This document shows positions 1 to 7,551 of a stretch of DNA of 9,052 bases, piece by piece. The position numbers and the translations under genes are program-made. The notes beneath the pieces are model-generated. The model was not told the origin of the DNA and ran no database searches. It worked only from the letters and a program-made list of their open reading frames with translations. Position 1 is the stretch's first letter; the number at the start of each line of letters is the position of its first letter. This stretch comes from an uncultured Bacteroides sp. GTDB taxonomy: Bacteria; Bacteroidota; Bacteroidia; Bacteroidales; Bacteroidaceae. The stretch is taken from contig CAKUYM010000166.1 in the NCBI GenBank assembly GCA_934716785.1, positions 1 to 9,052 of the forward strand, read 5' to 3'.

Positions 1-3000
1 TTCACTCAGAAAGATGAAACCAATAACGTCGAGACTACCATTCAATTGGACGTGAACAGCAAGGAGTTTATTAGCGCTATCAAGTCGGTTGATACTAAAA
101 TTGCCGGTAAACTTCTAAAAAAGGTTGAATACACCAATACTCTGAAAAACAAATATAACTATAACAATCATGTATTCTCTTTTCAACCTACTTACAGCAA
201 GGAGATAAATTATGAATACACTTCTGGTAGTTTATTATCTACCACAGAAAATAATTTTGAGTATGACGATTACGGTAATGTAACGAAACTGATAACCACC
301 TCAGGGTCGAATGTCATTACCAATACCAATACCTATACTAATGATGAAAGTAAATGGTTCCTTGGACGATTGACAAAAGCAGTAGTCAATAAGAAAAATG
401 CTTCTGAGAATATAACCCTGACCACCAACTATGAATATGATTCTACCAGCGGGTTGTTAGTAAGGGAGGAGTATGATCCAAGTGATACAGCTTTAGGCTA
501 TTCCAAGACATATTTTCATGATGATTTCGGTAATATTACAAAGAGTTCGACTATCCCTCAAGATTCTGCTCAACCTACGAATACAGTCACGACGAGCTAT
601 GATGCTTCTGGACGTTTCATCGTAAAATCTACCGATAACATGGGATATAGTGCTGTAAATACAATTAACTATGACCTTGGCGTAGTAATATTAACGAAAG
701 ATCCGAATAATTATGAGACTCAATTTGAGTATGATATATTTGGTGATCTCCAAGTAAAAAAAACATTATTAAAGTATGAAAAGAGTACTTATCAATGGAT
801 ATCCGGTGATAGTGATGCTCCATCTAACGCAGTCTATCTTAAGAAGACGGAAATCAAAGGAATTGCTCCCGTAACTGAGTATTACGATATTCTCGGTCGT
901 GTCATCCGTACTGTTGCAGTTGGTTTTAACTCCCAAAAGATTTATGTTGATGTGGTTTATAACACCAAAGGTCAGGTTGAAAAGACTTCTGAACCTTACT
1001 TTGCAGGGCAGACTGTTTATTGGAACCGCAATGAATACGACATTGCTGGTCGTATAAGCAGACAGATATATGCAGACAACTCAGCTTATACCTTCCAGTA
1101 TAATGGATATGAGACCACTACTACCGATCCTCTTGGACATAAAATTGTGAAGAAAGTTGATGCCTATGGCAACTTGATTGAAAGTACGGATGCTAAAGGC
1201 GGTAAAGTAATCTATACATATGATATCTCAAATAACTGTATCCGTGTCGTCTCTCCGCGAACCACCATTACCAGTATTTTTGATAATACAGGTAATAAAA
1301 AAGCTCAGGTTGATCCTGATATGGGTACTTCATCTTATACCTACAACTGTTATGGTGAACTCTTATCAAAGACAGTAAATGGTAAAGACTTTGCTTATGA
1401 ATATGATAAGATGGGGCGTATCAGGAAAGAGACTAATCCTGACGGGATAATTACTTATGCCTATGATTCTCATTGGAAAGGCTCTCTGGATAAGGTAAGT
1501 TCCAGTAATGGAACGTCTGAAGAATACTTTTACGATTCTCATGGTCGTTTAGTAAAAAGGGCGGAGGTGACTGACGGTAAGACTTTTATAACCGAAACTT
1601 CCTATAACACAGCAAATAATCTTCCGGAAACAACAACTTATCCGTCTGGCTTGAAGGTGAAAAACGAATATGATGCCACTGGATACTTAAATGCAGTTAA
1701 GAACCAAGCTACAGGTTATACCTACTGGACGGCCAGCAAACGAAATGCCCGTGGACAGTTGGAATCTATTATTTATGGTAATAAGTTGATTACCAGTGTT
1801 ACTTACAATGCACAAAAGGGATATATAACTGACATTTCTACCAGTGGTATTCAAAATTGGTCCTATGCTTTTAATACGGTTGGCAACCTTACTGAGCGTA
1901 GAAACAACCTTCGTAACCTGAGTGAACACTTTGAATATGATGAACTGGACCGTCTGGTTAAGGTCAGACAGAACGGGAATATGTTGTCGTGGACCGTGAC
2001 AAAGCTTGAACTGGACCGTCAGATTAAAGTCAGCCAGAACGAGAATAAGTTTTCGGGGATCGTGATAAAGAATGAACTGGATGGTCTGGTTAATGTCAAC
2101 CGTAACAATGCTCTGAAGCAGGAGATGCGTTATGATGCTATGGGTAACCTGACTTATAAGACGGGTGTTGGAAGCCTGTTCATTTATCAGAATGGTACGA
2201 ATCGTTTGGTAAGTGTGACTGGTGGTGGCTATAATCCGAAAGCATGGGATGAAATAACCTATACGGCTTATAATAAGGTTTCATATATTAGGTCCGGAAC
2301 AGATTCTCAAAGTATTTTGTACGGTCCTTCCCAGCAGAGAAAGAAAACGGTGACAGTTGTTGACGGTGTTACGGAAACGAAATATTATTGCGGTGGGTTG
2401 TACGAAGAAGTCCAAAAAGGTAGTGAGACGAAGAAAATAAGCTATATCTTTGCAGATGGCGAGTCCATAGCGATCTTTGAACAGTCTACCATTAATGGTG
2501 ATAAGCTTCTTTATCTTCACAAAGACCATTTGGGTTCAGTTCAGGCACTGACCAATGAGTCTGGAGCACTTGTGCAAGAATTGAGTTATGATGCGTGGGG
2601 TAAACGTCGTAATCCGATAAATTGGGAGGACTATAGCAGTATTTCTGCAGCTAGCTCTTTGACTCCTTGGGGATTTACCGGTCATGAGCATATGGATATG
2701 TTCGATATCATCAACATGGATGGTCGTATGTATGACCCTGTGCTTGGGCGTTTCCTTTCTCCTGATCCGTTTGCTCAGGCTCCTGATTATACGCAGGGAT
2801 TGAACAGGTACATTTATTGTTTGAATAATCCTCTATCCTTGTATGACCCTACTGGATATAGTTGGTTTAGTAAAGCCTGGAAATCATTGGTGGCTACCGC
2901 AGTTGGTATTGCAGTCACTATTATAACTGCTGGTTCTGCCACTGGTCCTTATGTTGCTTTACTGGCAGGTGCCGCTGGTGGGGCTGCAGCAGGTCTGACA

Positions 3001-3903
3001 AGTGCTTTGCTGAACGGAGCTGATATTGGGCAGATAGCCAAGTCTACATTCATAGGTGGATTTTTGGGGGCAGTGGGTGGCTTCCTGTCGTTTGCATCCG
3101 GTGAAGGACTTTTTCTTGAACGTTTATTCAAGCATACATTTTCACAAGCCTGGTTAGAGGGTATCCGTGGGGGTAACATGAAACATGGTTTGTTAGCTGG
3201 TGCGACGTCAGTTATAGGAGGTGCGACTGTTGAGAAATATGGTTCACAATTAGGCAAGGGTGGAGAGGCTGCGGCCAATGCAATTATTTCTGGCACTGCT
3301 GCTGAACTTGGTGGCGGTAAGTTTGCAAATGGTGCCATAACAGGTGCCTTTGAGAAGCTGTTCAACGATTTTATGCATACGGACCCACCCCAAAAAGGTA
3401 ATGAAGTCCTAGTAGGACAAGTTGAAGACGGAGGATGGTTGGCTACTGCCGCACCCGTAGCATTAGCACTTTCTGCGGCTGATGGTCCTCTACCTATTGG
3501 TGAAGCAGTTGGTGCTGTAGTTCTTGGAGTAGCAGTAGCACATGATGTAGCCACAAAAATACACTTAACTTATGTATTGACAAATGATCTGGGGCAAGTA
3601 TATATTGGCCGTACAAGTGGATATGGTGATCCAAAAGCTATTATGATGAAAAGATTTTATTCACATGGAAGGAAGCTGGAAGGATTTGGACACCCTGTTA
3701 TAGATAAAGTAGCGAAAGGTCCAGCTGGTTATTTTGCAATAAGAGGAAGAGAACAACAATATATTGATTATTTAGGTGGCATTGGAGCTCCTAGAGTTGC
3801 TAATACCATTAGAGGGGTTGCTCGTTTTAATCCTTATGGAAGAGCATTTCATGCAGCAGCAAGTCTAACCTTCGGATCAATAGCTGATTATACGGGATTT
3901 TGA
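1..3903 (+). CDS. RHS/YD-repeat polymorphic toxin protein, 5'-partial
   Basis: The frame is open from base 1, so the gene begins upstream; the TTG at 46 is not a credible start. 1,300 residues are visible, numbered here from base 1. Residues 1 to about 890 are YD repeats of the type YDxxGRI, which in this family build a hollow shell around the toxin. The RHS core follows, with DGRMYDPVLGRFLSPDPF at 907-924 and NNPLSLYDPTGY ending at 953; D949-P950 matches the DPxG motif where RHS proteins are typically self-cleaved. Residues 961-1035 and 1146-1185 are Gly/Ala-rich and hydrophobic, as is common before RHS toxin tips. The last ~115 residues are a GIY-YIG-like nuclease, described separately. The role is inferred as contact-dependent or secreted antibacterial toxicity. 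The N-terminal export or PAAR-type domain lies outside the window, so the secretion route is unknown. An immunity candidate lies 20 bases downstream. Confidence 0.95.
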   Translation, partial: FTQKDETNNVETTIQLDVNSKEFISAIKSVDTKIAGKLLKKVEYTNTLKNKYNYNNHVFSFQPTYSKEINYEYTSGSLLSTTENNFEYDDYGNVTKLITTSGSNVITNTNTYTNDESKWFLGRLTKAVVNKKNASENITLTTNYEYDSTSGLLVREEYDPSDTALGYSKTYFHDDFGNITKSSTIPQDSAQPTNTVTTSYDASGRFIVKSTDNMGYSAVNTINYDLGVVILTKDPNNYETQFEYDIFGDLQVKKTLLKYEKSTYQWISGDSDAPSNAVYLKKTEIKGIAPVTEYYDILGRVIRTVAVGFNSQKIYVDVVYNTKGQVEKTSEPYFAGQTVYWNRNEYDIAGRISRQIYADNSAYTFQYNGYETTTTDPLGHKIVKKVDAYGNLIESTDAKGGKVIYTYDISNNCIRVVSPRTTITSIFDNTGNKKAQVDPDMGTSSYTYNCYGELLSKTVNGKDFAYEYDKMGRIRKETNPDGIITYAYDSHWKGSLDKVSSSNGTSEEYFYDSHGRLVKRAEVTDGKTFITETSYNTANNLPETTTYPSGLKVKNEYDATGYLNAVKNQATGYTYWTASKRNARGQLESIIYGNKLITSVTYNAQKGYITDISTSGIQNWSYAFNTVGNLTERRNNLRNLSEHFEYDELDRLVKVRQNGNMLSWTVTKLELDRQIKVSQNENKFSGIVIKNELDGLVNVNRNNALKQEMRYDAMGNLTYKTGVGSLFIYQNGTNRLVSVTGGGYNPKAWDEITYTAYNKVSYIRSGTDSQSILYGPSQQRKKTVTVVDGVTETKYYCGGLYEEVQKGSETKKISYIFADGESIAIFEQSTINGDKLLYLHKDHLGSVQALTNESGALVQELSYDAWGKRRNPINWEDYSSISAASSLTPWGFTGHEHMDMFDIINMDGRMYDPVLGRFLSPDPFAQAPDYTQGLNRYIYCLNNPLSLYDPTGYSWFSKAWKSLVATAVGIAVTIITAGSATGPYVALLAGAAGGAAAGLTSALLNGADIGQIAKSTFIGGFLGAVGGFLSFASGEGLFLERLFKHTFSQAWLEGIRGGNMKHGLLAGATSVIGGATVEKYGSQLGKGGEAAANAIISGTAAELGGGKFANGAITGAFEKLFNDFMHTDPPQKGNEVLVGQVEDGGWLATAAPVALALSAADGPLPIGEAVGAVVLGVAVAHDVATKIHLTYVLTNDLGQVYIGRTSGYGDPKAIMMKRFYSHGRKLEGFGHPVIDKVAKGPAGYFAIRGREQQYIDYLGGIGAPRVANTIRGVARFNPYGRAFHAAASLTFGSIADYTGF
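1939..2109 (+). repeat. 66-bp in-frame tandem repeat within the RHS shell
   Basis: A 66-bp unit (22 codons) starts at 1939, repeats at 2005, and is followed by a decayed, partial third copy at 2071. The peptide units begin DELDRLVKVRQNGN, LELDRQIKVSQNEN and NELDGLVNVNRNN. Copies one and two share most bases, including the stretch gaactggaccgtc. The normal YD-repeat rhythm (FEYDELDRL ... MRYDAMGN) flanks the insertion. This looks like a fairly recent in-frame expansion of one RHS strand unit. It keeps the frame open and is specific to this position in the gene. Confidence 0.85.
3550..3903 (+). other. C-terminal GIY-YIG-like nuclease toxin domain of the RHS protein
   Basis: The tip begins near residue 1184 (numbered from base 1), after the Ala-rich linker. 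It reads TYVLTNDLGQVYIGRTSG, which fits the GIY-YIG fold: Y1191 in place of the GIY tyrosine, Y1201 in YIG, R1218 in the following helix (KRFYSH), E1251 in RGREQQYIDYLGG, and N1268 in VANTIRG. Spacing resembles GIY-YIG enzymes, with 10 residues between the tyrosines and 17 between E and N. The Y-to-R gap of 17 is longer than in homing endonucleases such as I-TevI and implies a short insert. All five catalytic-type residues are present, so an active DNase is plausible. The domain is more AT-rich than the core, using AGA/ATA/TTA codons, which fits a swapped tip. The assignment is by eye. A different nuclease of the RGREQ-containing toxin group is the main alternative. Confidence 0.72.
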
Positions 3904-3923
3904 AAAGTTTAAATAATAAAAAT

Positions 3924-4412
3924 ATGAAAAAAAAATTAGACCAAAAAGCTTTAGATGAACTCTCTTTTATGAGAGATTGGAATTGGGTAATAGTGGACTT
4001 CCTTGTCAAAAATGAAAATGAAGAAGTCTTCAAAGAGCTCTTCAAAGAACTCCATCAAATTATTTCTATTACATTTGACAAGAAGGATTTAAGAGGAATG
4101 AGAATGATATATAACGATAATAATGAAATGGCTAGAGGTTTATCACAAGATAAACAGAGCGAACTAAATCAGATATTGAAAGAGAAATTTGGTTTCAGTT
4201 TGGAAAGAGCCCATGATTTAAACTTAGCCAAGATAAATCAAATACTTCAAAGAGGTTATTTAAAAAATGATGATGAATTTCGTTTGCTATTATCTCATAC
4301 TGATGAAATTTATGCGGATAGTAGTAAGAAAAAAGAAGTTGAAACCTTAGAAAATTTAATGGCCGATTATGAGAAAAGTAAAGCTGCTGAGATATTAAAA
4401 AAACGTACATAG
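3924..4412 (+). CDS. candidate immunity protein for the RHS toxin tip
   Basis: This 162-residue protein starts at the ATG at 3924, 20 bases after the RHS stop. An upstream TTG at 3900 would overlap that stop but encodes an unconvincing KSLNNKN extension, so the ATG is preferred. It has no signal peptide or membrane segment and should be cytoplasmic. The sequence is highly charged and looks mostly helical, with Lys/Glu-rich stretches (NENEEVFKELFKELHQ; SKKKEVETLENLMADYEKSKAAEILKKRT) and a central GYLKNDDEFRLLLSHTDEIY segment. I do not recognise a named family with confidence. The immunity role is inferred from position directly after a polymorphic toxin tip, same strand, small size, and the same AT-rich composition as the tip rather than the RHS core. 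It would bind and block the GIY-YIG-like nuclease. Confidence 0.75.
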   Translation: MKKKLDQKALDELSFMRDWNWVIVDFLVKNENEEVFKELFKELHQIISITFDKKDLRGMRMIYNDNNEMARGLSQDKQSELNQILKEKFGFSLERAHDLNLAKINQILQRGYLKNDDEFRLLLSHTDEIYADSSKKKEVETLENLMADYEKSKAAEILKKRT

Positions 4413-4440
4413 AATATGTGAATATCGTTTGGAGTTAAAG

Positions 4441-4480
4441 AGATAAGAAGAATTTCTTCAAATAGGAATTCTTCTTATCT
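4441..4480 (+). terminator. strong stem-loop after the toxin-immunity pair, probable terminator
   Basis: Arms at 4441-4454 (agataagaagaatt) and 4467-4480 (aattcttcttatct) are perfectly complementary over 14 bp. Adding a T-G wobble and a C-G pair extends the stem to 16 bp around an 8-base loop. It lies 28 bases after the immunity stop and 55 bases before the next start, where separation of two transcripts is expected. The stem is AT-rich and no clear U-tract follows (aaatgttta), so it may be a terminator working in both directions, an RNA-stabilising stem, or a protein-binding palindrome. Confidence 0.6.
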
Positions 4481-4535
4481 AAATGTTTAGTTAATCTGAA
4501 AAGTAGTAAACGAAATAAAACTGATATATTAATCA

Positions 4536-5771
4536 ATGAAAGAACTAAAAGCCTTTTCTATTCCGACAATAATGACTATCAGCATACTCATTTGTCTATT
4601 GCTCCTATTTGTTATAGGTGTTTTTAATTTCAATAATAATTATTATTCATATTACCATCGAGCTAAACAACAAAAAGAGGATATAAACTCTCTGTTTGTG
4701 CTATATTGTAATGATAGTACATTATTGAAAGAAATAGAAGAGGAAGGGTTCTATCAATTGTATGAAGACAATCCTCACACTGCTGTTTCTATTAAAACTA
4801 AGAAATGGGGATTGTACGAAAGTGTTGAAGTATGTGCAACGGATAGTTCTTTCTCATCCATTCGCTTATTGGGTAAAGCGCGAGAGTGTGACTATGAAGC
4901 AGCGTTGTGGGTTTGTAGTCGAGATATGCCTCTATCGTTTGGTGGAAAGTCGGAGGTTAAAGGTAGTACTTATATTCCTACTGATGGAATTAAGTATGCT
5001 ACATTGGGGAGTCTTACTTTTCAAGGAAAAGAAATTAGAGACTATCATATTGATCTTTCAGAAAAAGAACTTCCGGAAGTGGATCGTTCAAATTTATACT
5101 TAATGGATAAATATTTAAAAGAAACTGAGTTTATACCTTCTTCGGAGGATAGTCGATATAAGCCCTATTATAGTTTTTCGGAGGAAGAGACTCATTTTTA
5201 TGTACCAGACGATATCCAGCAGTATACAATGAAAGGCCATGTGGTATTACACGGGGATGACATTCTACTTTCTTCCGGAACTATACTGAATGATGTTATC
5301 TTATTAGCCAGACGAGTTACAATTAATGAGGGGTTTCACGGCTCTTTACAGATCATTGCTACAGATACGGTAATACTTGGCAAAAATGCACATCTTAGTT
5401 ATCCTTCAGGAATATATCTGAAAGGTAATAATGATAGGACCTATTTATATATGGATGAAAATAGTACTCTCAATGGATATGCTATTATTTTTGGAACAAC
5501 AGAAAATAATACGGACTACAATGTAGAGATAAATTTTCGACAAACGCCAACTGCTGTTTTCAATGGACTTTTGTATGTGGATGGAGTTGCTTGTTTGCAA
5601 GGGTGCTGTTATGGTGGAGTTTATTTGAAAGAATGTTGCTATGTTTCATCTGATAGTTTTTTTAATTCTACAATATGTGATGCAAGAGTATATCGTAATA
5701 ATCAAATAGCTTTTCCATTCTTTTTCAAGCAAAGCGATTATAGGCGTAAGGATTTGAAGACATTGAACTAA
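4536..5771 (+). CDS. pilin-like N-terminus with beta-helix-like C-terminal region, T2SS/T4P-associated
   Basis: A 411-residue protein starting at the ATG at 4536. Residues 1-6 (MKELKA) followed by F7-S8 and a hydrophobic segment (about 9-31) resemble a prepilin leader, cleavage site and pilin helix; the other two pilin-like proteins of the operon also have an AF[ST] junction. Position +5 is Thr, not Glu. In classical T2SS the minor pseudopilin GspK also departs from Glu at +5. Residues 36-120 follow the helix and include an alpha-helical KQQKEDINSLFVLYCND stretch. From about 125 the chain has short Gly-spaced beta strands (LSFGGKSEVKGSTYIP), and 232-380 looks like a right-handed beta-helix with repeated hydrophobic rungs (HVVLHG, DVILLARRVTI, LQIIATDTVILG). 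A Cys-rich patch (CLQGCC, KECCYV) lies near 353-369. It is first in the operon. A GspK/PilX-like tip or priming subunit is the best inference. No enzyme motif is visible. Confidence 0.7.
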   Translation: MKELKAFSIPTIMTISILICLLLLFVIGVFNFNNNYYSYYHRAKQQKEDINSLFVLYCNDSTLLKEIEEEGFYQLYEDNPHTAVSIKTKKWGLYESVEVCATDSSFSSIRLLGKARECDYEAALWVCSRDMPLSFGGKSEVKGSTYIPTDGIKYATLGSLTFQGKEIRDYHIDLSEKELPEVDRSNLYLMDKYLKETEFIPSSEDSRYKPYYSFSEEETHFYVPDDIQQYTMKGHVVLHGDDILLSSGTILNDVILLARRVTINEGFHGSLQIIATDTVILGKNAHLSYPSGIYLKGNNDRTYLYMDENSTLNGYAIIFGTTENNTDYNVEINFRQTPTAVFNGLLYVDGVACLQGCCYGGVYLKECCYVSSDSFFNSTICDARVYRNNQIAFPFFFKQSDYRRKDLKTLN

Positions 5772-5830
5772 CTTTTGAGACAGAAAATAGTTTGTTCGTT
5801 CGCATTTATTAATTTATTATACTTTAAGAC

Positions 5831-6190
5831 ATGAAACAGATTTTGATTTTATTATTTTCATTAATGGCGTTAACAGCCTGTGAAGATATCTTTGTAAAAG
5901 ATATCTCTGATAAACAAATCAATATTGTAGCTCCTGCCAATAATATTGTTTTGGATAAAAGTGAGGTTACTTTAGTTTGGGAAGAATTAGAAGGAGCGCA
6001 AAACTATCATGTAATAGTTGTTTCTCCTTCATTAGCAGAAGTCCGATATTATGCTTGTGATTCTATTACTGAAGATTACAAATTAAAAGTATCACTACCT
6101 AATGGAGCCTATGAATGGTCTGTACAAGCTACTAATTCAGCTCATAAATCACTTAAAACTTATGAAACATTCCAGATTACTACACCATGA
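5831..6190 (+). CDS. small envelope lipoprotein with Ig/FnIII-like fold, in T2SS/T4P-like operon
   Basis: 119 residues from the ATG at 5831, 59 bases after the previous gene. The N-terminus is a classical lipoprotein signal, with a hydrophobic run and lipobox LTAC; Cys17 would be lipidated. The mature end reads C-E-D, and acidic residues next to the Cys can favour surface export of Bacteroidota lipoproteins, although the full export signal is not clear. The remaining ~100 residues (IVAPANNIVLDKSEVTLVWEELEGA, then NYHVIVVSPS and NGAYEWSVQATNS) have the strand pattern and Trp/Tyr placement of one fibronectin type III or Ig-like domain. The stop overlaps the next start as ATGA, so the two are probably translated in a coupled way. 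Context suggests a structural or pilotin-like accessory of the pilus/secretion machine. That role is inference. Confidence 0.75.
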   Translation: MKQILILLFSLMALTACEDIFVKDISDKQINIVAPANNIVLDKSEVTLVWEELEGAQNYHVIVVSPSLAEVRYYACDSITEDYKLKVSLPNGAYEWSVQATNSAHKSLKTYETFQITTP

Positions 6191-6660
6191 AATATAGAAA
6201 AAGCACAGTCTCTATTTTATTGTTTCTATGTTTTGTTGTTTGGGGAACAATTGGATGGAAAGTATATTCGAACATGAAGGATTCGCCATTGCCAGTCCTT
6301 CAAGTTGCCAAACCTGTTATAGCAGAGAAGAAAGATAGTGTCTATCTCTTGTTAAACTATCGAGATCCATTTTTAGGTGATTTTTTAATAAAGGATGAGG
6401 TTAGTACCGAAGCGCTACAAGAGCAAAACTTTGAAACCCCAGCCCAACAAATGGGTTATGAAGAAGATATAGTTCCAAATTTTCAATATAAAGGAACCAT
6501 AAGGATAGGGAAAGTATCACAAGCCATTGTAGCTTATCAAGATGAAAGCATCCTTTTGAGTGTGCTGGATAAGATAGACGAATTTGTTGTATTACAAATA
6601 TCCGAAAAGGCCTTGACGGTAAGCCGGGCAGGTAAAAAACATCAATTAAATCTTGAATGA
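6187..6660 (+). CDS. PilP/GspC-like inner-membrane assembly protein
   Basis: 157 residues; the start overlaps the preceding stop by ATGA. It has a short basic N-terminus (MKYRKS), one transmembrane helix at about 8-27, then a flexible Pro/acidic stretch. A conserved-looking YRDPF motif lies at 58-62. Residues 98-157 (FQYKGTIRIGKVSQAIVAYQDE ... VLQISEKALTVSRAGKKHQLNLE) form a small all-beta domain. RDPF followed by an 'xGxIxxxxxxAIV' beta domain ending in a hydrophobic-charged tail is the layout of PilP and of the HR domain of GspC. In those systems this protein links the inner-membrane platform to the secretin across the periplasm. No PDZ domain follows, which is closer to PilP or to short GspC forms. 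The call rests on layout and motif, not on an alignment. Confidence 0.68.
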   Translation: MKYRKSTVSILLFLCFVVWGTIGWKVYSNMKDSPLPVLQVAKPVIAEKKDSVYLLLNYRDPFLGDFLIKDEVSTEALQEQNFETPAQQMGYEEDIVPNFQYKGTIRIGKVSQAIVAYQDESILLSVLDKIDEFVVLQISEKALTVSRAGKKHQLNLE

Positions 6661-7022
6661 GCAATATATCTGTTGTATATAGAATTAAATTACAAGCTTT
6701 TAGTCTTATAGAAACTATTGTGGCTTCGGTAATTTTTATGATTATATTTCTTATAAGCATGCATACTTTGACAAGCCTTGCAAAATATGATATTACAGAT
6801 ACTAGTTATTTGAATATGGAGAATGAACTACAAAAATTGCGTAAAGGTCTTGTTCTGGGAGAGTCTTTTCCAACTGAACAGGAATATGTTTATGAATGGG
6901 GCAATATCAATATACATATTACTCCTTATAGAAATAATGTTTACTTAGTTGAATTGACTGCTGTGAGTAAGAAAATGCATAAAACAATTTACTACCGTTT
7001 TTTGCAGGCTACTCCTTATTAA
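6657..7022 (+). CDS. prepilin-like protein, minor pseudopilin
   Basis: 121 residues, beginning in the ATGA overlap with the previous stop. The N-terminus carries a type III (prepilin) signal: leader MSNISVVYRIKLQA, then F15-S-L-I-E19 and a hydrophobic helix to about residue 38 (TIVASVIFMIIFLISMHTL). Ala14 would be the -1 residue instead of the usual Gly, and Glu19 is the conserved +5 glutamate used in pilus assembly. The C-terminal ~75 residues contain a short beta-rich domain (YVYEWGNINIHITPYRNNVYLVELTAVS), as in small pseudopilins of the GspH/I type. A prepilin peptidase should cut after Ala14, and the mature protein would join a periplasmic pseudopilus. The peptidase is not in this window. 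Confidence 0.78.
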   Translation: MSNISVVYRIKLQAFSLIETIVASVIFMIIFLISMHTLTSLAKYDITDTSYLNMENELQKLRKGLVLGESFPTEQEYVYEWGNINIHITPYRNNVYLVELTAVSKKMHKTIYYRFLQATPY

Positions 7023-7034
7023 TTGTCATTAGTT

Positions 7035-7544
7035 ATGAACCTGAAAAAAAAGAAACCCAGATTTTTATTAGTTTCTCTACCAGCTTTCACGGTGGCAGAG
7101 CTTTTAGTAGTTATGCTTGTTGGAGGTATTGTCTTCTTAATAGTTTTCGAAGGATTGAATATTGTGAGACAGTATAGTAGTCTAATAAACCGCAAATTGA
7201 TGGAAAAAACCACTTTAATTTGTGGTCATCAGACACTTGAAATATTAATGGAACAGAGTGACAGCATACGAAAAAATGATCAAGGAATTCTTTTTTATTC
7301 AGCTGCTTCAGCTGAAATAGAGAATTATTTGGTAGTTGACTCTGCTAATATATTATTGTATCGAGGATCGGCCAGTGACATTCTCTTCCCCAATCCAATA
7401 CGTGTGAATTTTTGTTTTCTTAATGAGGAAACAGGCTTAATTGATTCAATCTTTATTGCAGTGAAAGCCGGTAGAGACACCCTTAGATTTGACTATGGTT
7501 TATCACCTCTTCACAACATAAAGTTAAATATCTATTCAGAATAA
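7035..7544 (+). CDS. prepilin-like protein, GspJ-type minor pseudopilin
   Basis: 169 residues from the ATG at 7035. An in-frame TTG at 7023 would add four residues, but the ATG followed by a Lys-rich leader (MNLKKKKPRF) is preferred. The prepilin signal is PA17|F18-T-V-A-E22, followed by a hydrophobic helix LLVVMLVGGIVFLIVFEGL. Glu22 is the +5 residue. The remaining ~125 residues are mixed alpha/beta (HQTLEILMEQSDSIRKNDQGILFYS ... EETGLIDSIFIAVKAGRDTLRFDYGL), which suits the larger minor pseudopilins such as GspJ. The start lies 12 bases after the previous stop and the stop is 7 bases before the gspF-like start, so it belongs to the same operon. Subunit identity within the pseudopilus is inference; the prepilin-like class is well supported. 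Confidence 0.78.
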   Translation: MNLKKKKPRFLLVSLPAFTVAELLVVMLVGGIVFLIVFEGLNIVRQYSSLINRKLMEKTTLICGHQTLEILMEQSDSIRKNDQGILFYSAASAEIENYLVVDSANILLYRGSASDILFPNPIRVNFCFLNEETGLIDSIFIAVKAGRDTLRFDYGLSPLHNIKLNIYSE

Positions 7545-7551
7545 ACAAAAA

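Noticed and set aside
2949..3554. 201-residue open frame on the minus strand, Pro/Ala/Ser-rich
   Set aside because: It is the antisense of the Gly/Ala-rich RHS linker; its low-complexity composition is explained by the coding strand, and it lies wholly inside the RHS gene.
4413..4535. Bacteroidota-type promoter for the pilus operon
   Set aside because: Sequences such as tatcgtttg and taatctga only partly match TAnnTTTG and none has a TTTG box at the right distance, so no site could be supported.
4762..5103. 113-residue + strand frame inside the pilin-like gene
   Set aside because: It overlaps a well-supported gene in another frame and has no recognisable domain or independent context.
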